Under the pieces are notes generated by a model that had not been told where the DNA came from, ran no database searches, and worked only from the letters and a program-made list of their open reading frames with translations. Shown here piece after piece: positions 44,188 through 52,818 of a stretch of DNA of 64,000 nt (position 1 is the stretch's first letter; the number at the start of each line of letters is the position of its first letter). This DNA is from [Clostridium] asparagiforme DSM 15981 (lineage in GTDB: Bacteria > Bacillota > Clostridia > Lachnospirales > Lachnospiraceae), in contig CP102272.1 in assembly GCA_025149125.1 (NCBI GenBank), positions 496,001 through 560,000 on the forward strand, given 5' to 3'. A program made the translations under genes and the position numbers.

Positions 44188-44656
44188 ATTACCGAAAGGA
44201 TGTCGGGAATATTTTTCCGGTATTGTTGACAAGTCGGACGAGAAGAAATTGTCCACATGGTTTGATGCATACTATTTGTGCCTTATGGTAGGATTTGCTC
44301 AAGCAAAAGTGGATAAAGACATTAAATTGGAGTCTGAAGACTTTAACGATGATTTTCCGTTAGATTATCAGGAAAGTAAAGAGTATATAATTGGTTCCTT
44401 GATTGCTTCAGAAGTCCCGCTGCGAAATATTGATATAACGAATTCAGAGGAGCTGGAGAGCTATATCAAACTGTTAGTCGGGACGAAAACAAAAACCAAT
44501 TTGACCGATTACGGAGAAGATTTGATGAATCAATATGCTGCTTATGGATATCAATATATGAGAGAAAAAATGACTGATATGCCGCCGATCCGTTTGGAGG
44601 AATTCTACGAGGAATATTTTGAAAAATTCAGAGATGAAACGTTCTTTGAGAGCTGA
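44177..44656 (+). CDS. Protein of unknown function, 159 residues, last gene of the effector operon
   Basis: Acidic, helical, cytoplasmic-looking protein (MGFKLPKGCREYF at the start, TFFES at the end). No catalytic motif seen. It overlaps the SMC-like gene by 11 bases and is followed by the terminator/operator element at 44681. Its place at the end of the helicase-SMC operon suggests a structural or regulatory subunit. I do not recognise the family with confidence; it may be one of the uncharacterised dnd-associated proteins. Confidence 0.8.
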   Translation: MGFKLPKGCREYFSGIVDKSDEKKLSTWFDAYYLCLMVGFAQAKVDKDIKLESEDFNDDFPLDYQESKEYIIGSLIASEVPLRNIDITNSEELESYIKLLVGTKTKTNLTDYGEDLMNQYAAYGYQYMREKMTDMPPIRLEEFYEEYFEKFRDETFFES

Positions 44657-44665
44657 TGAAACGGA

Positions 44666-44694
44666 TTGACAAAACAGGTTATCCCCCTTATACT
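44666..44694 (+). promoter_or_regulatory. Strong promoter of the dndBCDE operon
   Basis: Perfect TTGACA (44666-44671), exactly 17 bases, TATACT (44689-44694). The -10 lies inside the left arm of the large inverted repeat. Transcription would start near 44701, giving a leader of about 29 bases. Confidence 0.85.
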
Positions 44695-44729
44695 TAAGTC
44701 TATACTTAAGTATAAGGGGGATTTTTTTT
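44681..44729 (+). terminator. 18-bp-stem terminator that is also operator and carries the dndB ribosome site
   Basis: The arms 44681-44698 and 44705-44722 (left arm ATCCCCCTTATACTTAAG) are perfectly complementary with a 6-base loop, and T8 (44722-44729) follows: a strong terminator for transcripts from the upstream operon. As DNA, TATACTTAAG occurs twice (44689 and 44701), and 44701-44714 is a perfect 14-bp palindrome covering the transcription start. The right arm also holds AAGGGGG, the ribosome site for the GTG at 44730. Confidence 0.85.
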
Positions 44730-45836
44730 GTGGAATATGCATACCAGGTTCCGGCTGTAAGAGGAATGCAGGCAAACCGGGAATATTATATTGCAATGGT
44801 GCCAATGAAACTACTAAAGCGTTTGTTTGCTGAAGAGTATTCGGATTACTTGTCGCCGGAATACAGGGCACAGAGACTTTTGAATGAGTTTCGTATTCCG
44901 GAGATGAAAAATTACATAGTGAAAAATAGAAATAATTATGTTTTTTCTGCCCTCGCAGCATCAATCGATGGAAGCATACAGTTTCGGGCTTCTAAAATGA
45001 GTGATGCTGTTGGTATTTTGCAAATAGATATGGATGCGGTTTTTCTAATTAATGATGGCCAGCATAGAAAGGCAGCAATCGAGGCGGCTTTACAAGAGGA
45101 TGAATCTCTGGGAGAAGAGACAATATCGATAGTTTTTTATAAAGATGAGGGACTGGAACGAAGTCAGCAAATGTTTGCAGATTTGAATAAGCATGCCATG
45201 AAGCCATCTAATTCTCTTTCAACTTTGTATGATTCTCGTGATCAGCTTGCAGTGGCAACAAAAAATGTTGTGAATGAGGTGGAGTTTTTTCATCGCTTTA
45301 CGGATAAGGAACGGGACATTTTAGGAAAGAATTCTTCAAAGTTGTTTACCTTGAGTAATATATATCGTGCAAATATGAAATTACTGCGGAAAAAAAACTG
45401 TTCGTCAGAAGACGAAATGTTCATGGTGCAATATTGGCAGACGGTATCTGACAATATTTTGGAGTGGCAGGAAGTATTACATAAGGATATATCAAAGAAG
45501 GAACTGCGGGAAGGATATATAGTAACGTTAGCTATAGTCCTGAATTCGCTGGGACGTTTGGGGTCCTATTTCTATGAGCATCTGGATGTTGACATGAAGG
45601 AGGCGCTGGCCAGATTGAGGGGAATAGACTGGTCAAGGGCCAATAATAAAAATTGGAAAGGGAGAATTATACGGGAAGATGGGAAAATAATGTCAAATGA
45701 ACAGGCGGTAATATTAACTTGTAATAAGATCAAGGAATTGACCGGAGTACCATTGAGCCAGGAAGAAAATAACAAGGAGCAGATGTTTAAGAGGAGTCAT
45801 CATGAATTTAAAACCAGAAGAAGAAAAGATCTTTAG
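44730..45836 (+). CDS. dndB: DndB, DNA phosphorothioation regulator (DGQHR family)
   Basis: 368-residue protein with the family signature LINDGQHRKAAIEAAL (about 106-121). DndB proteins tune phosphorothioation and in known systems repress the dnd operon. The N-terminus (MEYAYQVPAVRG if GTG is read as Met) and length fit. The GTG start sits directly after the T8 run of the terminator, with AAGGGGG nine bases upstream. Its end overlaps dndC by 35 bases. It is a candidate binder of the palindrome in its own promoter. Confidence 0.92.
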   Translation: MEYAYQVPAVRGMQANREYYIAMVPMKLLKRLFAEEYSDYLSPEYRAQRLLNEFRIPEMKNYIVKNRNNYVFSALAASIDGSIQFRASKMSDAVGILQIDMDAVFLINDGQHRKAAIEAALQEDESLGEETISIVFYKDEGLERSQQMFADLNKHAMKPSNSLSTLYDSRDQLAVATKNVVNEVEFFHRFTDKERDILGKNSSKLFTLSNIYRANMKLLRKKNCSSEDEMFMVQYWQTVSDNILEWQEVLHKDISKKELREGYIVTLAIVLNSLGRLGSYFYEHLDVDMKEALARLRGIDWSRANNKNWKGRIIREDGKIMSNEQAVILTCNKIKELTGVPLSQEENNKEQMFKRSHHEFKTRRRKDL

Positions 45837-47196
45837 TGACATTATGGAAGAGATGAAACTAGTTTATCTGCACGATAAAAGGCCTTGGATGGTAGGCTTT
45901 AGCGGAGGGAAAGACTCGACTGTTTTAGTAAGCTTGATTTTTGAAATGTTGAATTCATTGGATCCAAAACAGAGACACAAGATGGTTCATATCGTATCTT
46001 CGGATACCATGGTAGAAAATCCGATTGTGCGGGATTATATGCACGATGTGTCAAATATGATCAACATATTTGGTAAGAGCCTTAGGGTAGACGCAAAAAT
46101 CATTTACCCAAGAGTGGAGGATACTTTTTGGTGCAGAGTGATTGGTCTGGGATATCCAACGCCAGAACCGCCTGGCTTTAGGTGGTGTACGGAGCGGCTT
46201 AAGATTCATCCGATGAATAGGTTTACGGTTAATACAATCAAGAAAAACGGCGAGATAGTATTGTTACTTGGGGTAAGAAAAGCGGAGAGTTCTTATCGCG
46301 CCAGAAATATAAAAAACCGAGAAATTGATGGAAAGTTGTTGGTGCCACATTCGGATATAGAGAATGCATATGTATATAATCCACTGACGGAAATCCCAAA
46401 CGATGTAGTTTGGAAATACTTGTTAAAAGATGATGGGAAGTCTCCCTGGGGGACTAGTAATAAATATTTATTTTCTTTGTATCAGGGGGAAAATTTGGGA
46501 GAAGAAGCAAGTGTAATTGGAGAGGTGGACAAGGATAAGATACCGGTTACGGGTAATTCCCGCTTTGGCTGCTGGGTTTGTACCATGGTCAAAGAGGACA
46601 AGTCGTTAAAGAACTTTATTGAAAAAGGAGAAAAATGGCTGGAACCTTTACGGGATTTTCGCAATGAATTGCTCGAGCTGAGAAGTGATCCCGGGGCACG
46701 GGAAGATAAAAGAAGAAATGGGGCGGTATATCTGGTTAAGGGGGGGACCGAGAAAGGAAAGGGACCGTTTACCTTAGACGCACGGTATAGAATATTAGAG
46801 AAACTGCTTGATTTACAAGTTAAAATACAAGAGCAAAAAGGAAGGGAAGCTCTAGAATTAATAACCGTCGAGGAATTGAAAATGATAGATCGCATGTGGG
46901 AAGCGGAGGGGGATTTGTCTCGAAGAAAATTAGTCGATTTATATCACCGTAAAATGGGAAAGCGACTTCCGTGGGATGAGTTTAGAGTTCCTTTGTTTGA
47001 CGAAGAGACGATTGCTTGTATCAAGGAATACTGTCAGGTATATAACGTAGAGTTTGAGCTGATATCAAAACTTCTGATATCTATCGAAAAGAATAAAAAT
47101 TATACACGGGGGAATTCTGTTCAGAGAGAATTTGATAAAATACTAAACCAGGGATGGTTGCATTTTGAAAGGATTCAGGAAGGTCTGAAGATATGA
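45802..47196 (+). CDS. dndC: DndC, phosphorothioation enzyme (PAPS-reductase/ATP-pyrophosphatase fold)
   Basis: 464-residue enzyme that activates DNA for sulfur insertion. The PP-loop is intact: FSGGKDSTVL (about residue 33). Iron-sulfur ligand cysteines appear in FWCRVIG (about 112), RWCTERLK (about 130) and FGCWVCTMV (about 255-258), the pattern of DndC proteins carrying a 4Fe-4S cluster. SD GAGGAG. Its stop overlaps the dndD start (ATGA). Length is within the usual range. Confidence 0.95.
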   Translation: MNLKPEEEKIFSDIMEEMKLVYLHDKRPWMVGFSGGKDSTVLVSLIFEMLNSLDPKQRHKMVHIVSSDTMVENPIVRDYMHDVSNMINIFGKSLRVDAKIIYPRVEDTFWCRVIGLGYPTPEPPGFRWCTERLKIHPMNRFTVNTIKKNGEIVLLLGVRKAESSYRARNIKNREIDGKLLVPHSDIENAYVYNPLTEIPNDVVWKYLLKDDGKSPWGTSNKYLFSLYQGENLGEEASVIGEVDKDKIPVTGNSRFGCWVCTMVKEDKSLKNFIEKGEKWLEPLRDFRNELLELRSDPGAREDKRRNGAVYLVKGGTEKGKGPFTLDARYRILEKLLDLQVKIQEQKGREALELITVEELKMIDRMWEAEGDLSRRKLVDLYHRKMGKRLPWDEFRVPLFDEETIACIKEYCQVYNVEFELISKLLISIEKNKNYTRGNSVQREFDKILNQGWLHFERIQEGLKI

Positions 47197-49331
47197 GGAT
47201 AAATGAGATATGCTTATACAATTTTGGCTCCTATGAAGGTTTGAACAGAATACTTTGTAATGTCGAGGATAAGAAGAAAAATATTGTGTTGTTCGGAGGC
47301 AAAAATGGGGCGGGGAAGACGACATTATTTACGGCGCTCCAGATATCTTTGTATGGTAGCCGGGCATATGGATATGCTGCGAACAATGCATTTTACAATC
47401 GAAAAATCGAAAAGCTAATTAACAATAAAGCAAAAATGACGCGCCCTGCAATATCTTATGTGGAACTGAAAGTTGAAATTAGTAATGGTTTGGAAATTGA
47501 CCAGTATAAGCTGAATAGGAAATGGACACTAGATGAAGTTAATGTGCTTTCAGAGGAGTATACGGTTTGTAAAAACGAAATGTTGCTATCTGAGTCAGAG
47601 ATAAACGATTTTGATGCATTTATTATGCAGATTATACCACCGGAATTGTTCAACTTGTATTTTTTTGATGGGGAAAAAATTGTTGATTTTTTCCTTTCGG
47701 AAGGAAGTAATAAACGTATAAAAAAGGCGTTTATGACATTGTGCGGATATGACGCATTTGAGATTATGCATAAAAATTTCAAACGCGTCAACAGTAGCAA
47801 CATAGAGAATGATTTACTGAAGCAGCAGTATTGGGAGTTAGATGAAAAAATTGCAGATATGGCAAAGCAATGTGGCAATCTGACAGAATGCCAGGAGAAT
47901 TTGAAAAAAGAATGTGAAACAGTGCAGGCAAAAGTGATTCTACTGGACGCTGAATATAAAAAGAATGGAGGAGTCAGCGAGCAGGAATGGAGCCGGAAAT
48001 TTGAGCAAATAAAGGAGGAAGAGTATCTGCGTGACCGCAGTAAAACACAACTGAAAGAGATTGCAAATGATACGATTCCATTTTTAATCCTTAAAACACA
48101 AATGGAAAAAGTGCATAAGCAAATCATGAGAGAATTGGAGCGGGAACGGGCGGAAAAATTTCTGGAACTTTTAAGCTCTGATAATTCCAGAGATACTTTC
48201 CGGGGATTTTTTAAACGAAATCATTTACAGGTAACAGAAGAACAAGAGCAGGAACTGATAACTGACTTTACGAACTATTATGAAGAACATTTTTTATGTG
48301 ACCAGCCGATTTTACAACTTTCAAATGACGAGATGGCATCTTTTTTGAATGTATGGAATCGTATAAAAATTTTTGATGTAAAATCAGTAGAAAACCTTAC
48401 AAAAGCAATCAAAGCCTCCTTAAAGAAGAGTCAAACTCTGAGAAAGGAGATTGAACTTTGCAATGTCAATACAGTAAGTGATTATGTGGAGCGACGATCA
48501 GAGCTACTGAAAAAAATTGATTCATTAAAAATGAAGCAGTTTGAGTGTGAACAGCAGTTGTTCCAGGTGGAGTGGGAAAAACAGTCGTGCGAGGCTGAAT
48601 ATAAGAGGATTGAGAAAGCATATATGGAGGAATTGAAGGCGGACTCGGTAAGAGACATTTCCGGCTCTGCCATGGTTATGTTATCACATCTGCAGGAAAC
48701 ACTGCTAAAGTCTAAAATTAATAAGGTTGAAACGGCCTTTCGGCATGAAATTAACCGCCTTATTAGAAAAGAGCCGTTTATTGATGATATTGTAATAGAC
48801 AGTGACTTTAATATTGTTGTATACAGAAATATAACATACCCGGAAGATGAATTGATTGAAATTATTAACAAGAGCGGAACCAAAAATGTGGTAAATACCT
48901 TTGGCGAACGGGCGGCAAAAATTTTGTTTTCCTATAAAACAGAAAGTCAAAGCCTGTCTTTGGCGGGTGCTATAAGGGGAAAGCATGAGATTACGCTTCC
49001 AATCGAGTTGGACAAGAATTCATTTTCGAGTGGAGAAAAGCAGATCTTTATTATGGCTTTTTATCGGGCGATTATGAAATTGTGTAATCAAGAAATCCCG
49101 TTTGTGATAGATACTCCCTTTGCCAGGATAGATACGGAGCACAGATATAATATTGTAAATTATTTTTTTAAGGAATTAAAAGGGCAAGTGTTTATTCTCT
49201 CAACTGATGAGGAAATCAGTGAGGAGCATGTAGCAATGATCGAGGACAGACTGGCGGCATCATATACCCTTGTAAATACAGATGACTCCAGGACAACACT
49301 GGTAGCAAATAAATACTTTGGAGATACTTAA
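47193..49331 (+). CDS. dndD: DndD, SMC/Rad50-like ATPase of phosphorothioation
   Basis: 712-residue ATPase. Walker A is FGGKNGAGKTTLF (about 31-43), then LYFFDGEKI (about 155), a coiled coil (about 200-520, with an interruption), signature FSSGEKQIFIMA (about 613) and Walker B FVIDTPFARIDTEH (about 637). DndD supplies ATPase or nicking activity to the modification complex. It starts in the 4-base overlap with dndC and is two bases from dndE. Features are complete, so it should be functional. Confidence 0.94.
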   Translation: MRINEICLYNFGSYEGLNRILCNVEDKKKNIVLFGGKNGAGKTTLFTALQISLYGSRAYGYAANNAFYNRKIEKLINNKAKMTRPAISYVELKVEISNGLEIDQYKLNRKWTLDEVNVLSEEYTVCKNEMLLSESEINDFDAFIMQIIPPELFNLYFFDGEKIVDFFLSEGSNKRIKKAFMTLCGYDAFEIMHKNFKRVNSSNIENDLLKQQYWELDEKIADMAKQCGNLTECQENLKKECETVQAKVILLDAEYKKNGGVSEQEWSRKFEQIKEEEYLRDRSKTQLKEIANDTIPFLILKTQMEKVHKQIMRELERERAEKFLELLSSDNSRDTFRGFFKRNHLQVTEEQEQELITDFTNYYEEHFLCDQPILQLSNDEMASFLNVWNRIKIFDVKSVENLTKAIKASLKKSQTLRKEIELCNVNTVSDYVERRSELLKKIDSLKMKQFECEQQLFQVEWEKQSCEAEYKRIEKAYMEELKADSVRDISGSAMVMLSHLQETLLKSKINKVETAFRHEINRLIRKEPFIDDIVIDSDFNIVVYRNITYPEDELIEIINKSGTKNVVNTFGERAAKILFSYKTESQSLSLAGAIRGKHEITLPIELDKNSFSSGEKQIFIMAFYRAIMKLCNQEIPFVIDTPFARIDTEHRYNIVNYFFKELKGQVFILSTDEEISEEHVAMIEDRLAASYTLVNTDDSRTTLVANKYFGDT

Positions 49332-49333
49332 AG

Positions 49334-49711
49334 ATGATTACAAAGATAAAAACTTCAAAAAAAACTATGGAAATTTTTCGTAGTATAGAAAATGGGATAC
49401 AGCTTCAACCATTTATTCTGGCGAAGTTAGCTCTGGCAATGTCGTTAAAAGAGGAACGTGATTGGACAGATGATGACTTTAAGACAGACAATTTAGGGAT
49501 TGAGTTGAATAGACAGACAATTACCAGTGAATATGATACCATCTTTAAATGTTTGATTCAGATGAAAGAAAAACGTCATTTGGGTGATGATGAGTATATA
49601 AAGGTGTATTTAAAAGCGCATCTTGATAGGGGAGCTAAATTACTGGAAAGTGAATTTAAATACAGTGTAGATTTTCTCCCACATTTGCTCAAGCAGGATA
49701 AAGGACTTTAA
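49334..49711 (+). CDS. dndE: DndE, DNA-binding subunit of phosphorothioation
   Basis: 125-residue small basic-acidic protein matching DndE in size, position and sequence style (KIKTSKKTMEIFRSIENGIQ, then LAKLALAMSL). DndE binds nicked DNA in known systems. It starts two bases after dndD, with GGAGA upstream. Normal length. Confidence 0.9.
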   Translation: MITKIKTSKKTMEIFRSIENGIQLQPFILAKLALAMSLKEERDWTDDDFKTDNLGIELNRQTITSEYDTIFKCLIQMKEKRHLGDDEYIKVYLKAHLDRGAKLLESEFKYSVDFLPHLLKQDKGL

Positions 49712-49732
49712 TGAAGGAGGATATGCAGGCTT

Positions 49733-50884
49733 TTGCCGGATAAAATTATGACAGAAAGAGAACAGACAGTAGAGGAATGGATTACGGAACGGAAGCAAAA
49801 GAAGCAGAAGTGGGCAGCGATCCAAGCTTTGCCTTATGAAGTGAAAGTAAAAAGGGCTGAATTACGGGCGCTCGAATTTATAGAAAAGCTAGATGATATG
49901 GGGTTTAATGCTCATGTTAGTGTGGGCGGTCTTGACAGCATTACTTTGCTTGTCTTTCTTAGAAAAATAGGAATTGATGTGCCTGCGATATCAGTATCAG
50001 CTTTGGAGGATCAAAGTATTCGCCGGATTCATGAAGACTTGGGTGTGATTTCAATTGCACCTGGGAAGTCAAAGGTTGACATTCTAAATCAATATGGTTT
50101 TCCAGTTATAAGTAAGAAGATTGCTGGGCGGATTGAAACATTACAGAATCCTAATGAAAGGAATAAAACTGTAAGGCATGCGATTATGACTGGTGAGTGT
50201 GGGGAAGTTGGAAGATATCGCAAAAACAGTCGCATGAAAATGCCTCAAAAATGGCTGGAATTATTTGCAGGATATGAAAATGATAACGAGGGCGTGAATT
50301 ACAAAATTGCGCCATTTAAGGTATCGAATAAATGTTGCCTATATATGAAGGAACAGCCTTGCAATCGGTGGGCAAAAGAACATAATAGTAAACCTTTTTT
50401 AGGGTTGATGGCATCGGAAGGCGGGCAGAGAGAAGAAGCGCTGATTGAACATGGTTGCAATTATTTTGGGAAGGAAGTGATACGCAGTGCACCGTTTGCG
50501 CCATTTACCAGGCAGGATTTGCTTCGGCTGGCATTGGAACTTAAGGTTCCAGTCCCAGAGATTTACGGTGCGATTGAAAGAAAAGAGGATGGTATATTAT
50601 ACACGACAGGGGCGCAACGTACCGGGTGTAGTATGTGTGGTTTTGGTGTTCATCTGGAGAAAAGGCCTCATCGTTTCGACCAATTACGGGAACGTAATGA
50701 GAAGGAATGGGAGTTTTGGATGTATCGATGTTGTACAGACCCGGAGACTGGAGAACGGTTTGGGTGGGGGAGAGTGCTGGATTATATAGGTGTAGAGTGG
50801 GAAGAGGATAGGAGAAAGGTAGTAGTTGAACGAGGGCAGATTGAAGGGCAGATGAGGATGGAGGATTATTGCGAAATTAAGTAA
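49733..50884 (+). CDS. Second PAPS-reductase-like protein with an altered PP-loop
   Basis: 383-residue protein of the adenine-nucleotide alpha-hydrolase (PAPS reductase) fold. The PP-loop SGGKDS is changed to SVGGLDSITLL (about 63-73): the Lys is replaced by Leu. Cysteine pairs KCCLYMKEQPC (about 203-213) and TGCSMCGFG (about 300) would ligate an iron-sulfur cluster. Start is ambiguous: TTG 49733 (AAGGAGG 12 bases upstream) or ATG 49748. It is the last gene of the dnd operon but not a normal dnd member; it could be a repurposed enzyme or a regulator of sulfur transfer. Confidence 0.82.
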   Translation: MPDKIMTEREQTVEEWITERKQKKQKWAAIQALPYEVKVKRAELRALEFIEKLDDMGFNAHVSVGGLDSITLLVFLRKIGIDVPAISVSALEDQSIRRIHEDLGVISIAPGKSKVDILNQYGFPVISKKIAGRIETLQNPNERNKTVRHAIMTGECGEVGRYRKNSRMKMPQKWLELFAGYENDNEGVNYKIAPFKVSNKCCLYMKEQPCNRWAKEHNSKPFLGLMASEGGQREEALIEHGCNYFGKEVIRSAPFAPFTRQDLLRLALELKVPVPEIYGAIERKEDGILYTTGAQRTGCSMCGFGVHLEKRPHRFDQLRERNEKEWEFWMYRCCTDPETGERFGWGRVLDYIGVEWEEDRRKVVVERGQIEGQMRMEDYCEIK

Positions 50885-51241
50885 ATCATGGGCATTAAGG
50901 AATTTTATGGATTTATATCTAAAAATCCACAAGAAGAGGGTCATTGGAAAGTAAAAATGGATAGAGAAGTCGGTAGTAGGTTAAAGAATTCGGTGTAATA
51001 TTGAAAGTACTATATTAAAGTATGCAGACCATGAAGGATATAGTTTGCAATAAAAATATAATGCTTCAGACAGGAATAGGCAGATTGGTATCGCGTGAAA
51101 TGTAATCCGAGATTCCATACCCGCCATCCTGGATGAGTATAAAAAGTTAATCGTTATTGATGCAAAAGAAAGGTATGGATTTTCTTTTACAAATAGAATG
51201 AGACTGACTGGATAGTTGGTCTCTTTTCTGTTATGCTTTGA
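50885..51241. other. Gene remnants between the dnd operon and the IS element
   Basis: No intact gene. A 36-codon frame at 50888-50998 (MGIKEFYGFISKN...) follows directly. A later stretch at about 51095-51215 reads like the C-terminal end of a broken protein (IPAILDEYKKLIVIDAKERY) without a start. These look like debris of one decayed island gene. Confidence 0.5.
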
Positions 51242-52591
51242 TTTCTGGCGGCCAGAAAGGAGCCACCATGTCAAAGTTTTTATCCTATGAAGATCGAATG
51301 GTCATTGCTCAGCGCCTTCAGGAGAACGCCTCCTTTGGTGCGATTGGTAAAGCGTTAGGGAAAGACCGGACAACCATCGCTAAGGAAATTAAAAAGTATT
51401 CTTACGAAAAGAAAACCGGCCGCCCCGGATATCCTTATAATCCGTGTATATTCCGTACCACTTGCAAAGCGAAAAAACTTTGTGGAACAACTGTACGCAT
51501 CCATCTGCTTACAAATGCAGCTTATGCTCTGAGTGCGCGCTTCACTGTCCTGATTTTGCAGAAGATATTTGCTCTATTAAAACGAAGCCACCCTATGTTT
51601 GTAATGGATGCCGTCAGCTCCCAAAATGTACGCGGCTAAAACGCATTTATGATCCGGCAGATGCACATGAAATGGCACATCATGCTATTTCAGAAGCCAG
51701 AACCGGTATTCCGTCTAATGAAGATGATATAGCGAGAATCAACCGGATCATTAGTCCCCTGGTCAGAAATGGGCAGTCCCTCCATCAGATCTACCTGGAC
51801 CATGTTGATGAGCTGATGTGCAGTGAAAAGACTCTGTATAATTATGTCGATGCCCAGCTGTTTGACATCAGAAACATTGATCTGCCCCGTAAGGTAAAAT
51901 ACCGTCCACGCTATAAGAAACCGGAATTCAAAGTCGACACGGGCTGCCGTATTGGCCGGAGCTACACGGATTTCCAGAAGTTCCTGGGCTACCATCCAGA
52001 AACGACTATTGTACAGATGGACAGCGTTATCGGGCGTATAGGGGGCAAATGCCTCCTCACGATACACTTTGTGGAAACCAGTTTGATGTTAGCGTTTTTA
52101 CGGAATGCAAATACATCTGCTTCTGTGATACAGGTTATACACCTGCTGGATAAAGTTCTGGGAACTGAGACGTTTGACCGTCTGTTTCCAGTCATTCTGA
52201 CAGATAACGGAAGTGAGTTCTCGAACCCAAAAGAAATCGAACGACGTGCCACTGTTCCGTGTAACAGAACAAATGTATTCTATTGTGATCCCAGTGCCCC
52301 ATATCAAAAAGGCGCCTGTGAAGTGAACCATGAACTGATACGCCGTATTCTGCCAAAGGGAAGCAGCTTTGATGATCTAACGCGGAAAGATATTTTTCAG
52401 ATGATGGACCATATCAATTCCTATAAAAGAAAAAAGCTGAACAACCGTAGCCCATACGAAGCGTTCAGCTTTTATTACGGAGAAGATGTGCTTAAGAAAC
52501 TGGGATGTTCACCGGTAGCCGCCGAGAACATCATCTTAAAGCCCAAACTTCTTAAAAAGTAACAGATAAATTTGCAGGGAGCCGCCAGAAA
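51242..52591 (+). mobile_element. IS30-type insertion sequence, inactivated
   Basis: TTTCTGGCGGC (51242-51252) and GCCGCCAGAAA (52581-52591) form perfect 11-bp inverted repeats bracketing a transposase reading frame of the IS30 family. True ends may extend a few bases beyond, but outward similarity is weak. No clear target duplication was found. It sits at the right edge of the island. Confidence 0.75.
51268..52562 (+). pseudogene. IS30-family transposase with a one-base deletion
   Basis: The first part (from ATG 51268, AAAGGAG upstream) has the IS30 N-terminal HTH (SYEDRMVIAQRL, GKALGKDRTTIAKEI). At about 51493 the frame breaks: the sequence continues one base out of frame as CTHPSAYKC...SECALHCPDF to 52562. 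Restoring one base gives 431 residues, normal for the family. The DDE core is intact in the second part: VQMDSVIG, ILTDNGSEFSNP and QKGACEVNHELIRR. It is therefore a recently broken transposase rather than an old relic. Confidence 0.85.
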
Positions 52592-52717
52592 AGAACAATC
52601 ATACCCGGTCATAACAGGGATGGATTCTCCGAATACAAAAATTTCGAGAGGGAATTGATCTCTGGTTGCTGTACGCAAATTTATTGCTGAACTTATTGTA
52701 ACATAACGAGGAACAAA

Positions 52718-52818
52718 TGAAAACCCGGGAATCTTGGTTACAAAACGGGATTTTCATTTACAAAACGGGACTCTCGGTTACAAAACAGGATTCTTGAGTT
52801 ACAAACGGGACTCTCGCC
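52718..52818. repeat. Four to five direct repeats of a 20-bp unit
   Basis: Units begin TTACAAAACGGGA at 52738, 52758, 52778 (21 bp, CAGG variant) and 52799 (one A shorter), with a degenerate copy at 52718. The unit ends vary (TTTTCAT, CTCTCGG, TTCTTGAG, CTCTCGCC). They lie between the IS element and the inositol-monophosphatase-family gene, and no spacers separate them. Confidence 0.85.

Noticed and set aside
39413..50884. A dndA cysteine desulfurase in the locus
   Set aside because: Searched both strands for a pyridoxal-phosphate-enzyme-like frame; none found. The second PAPS-reductase-like gene is not a desulfurase.
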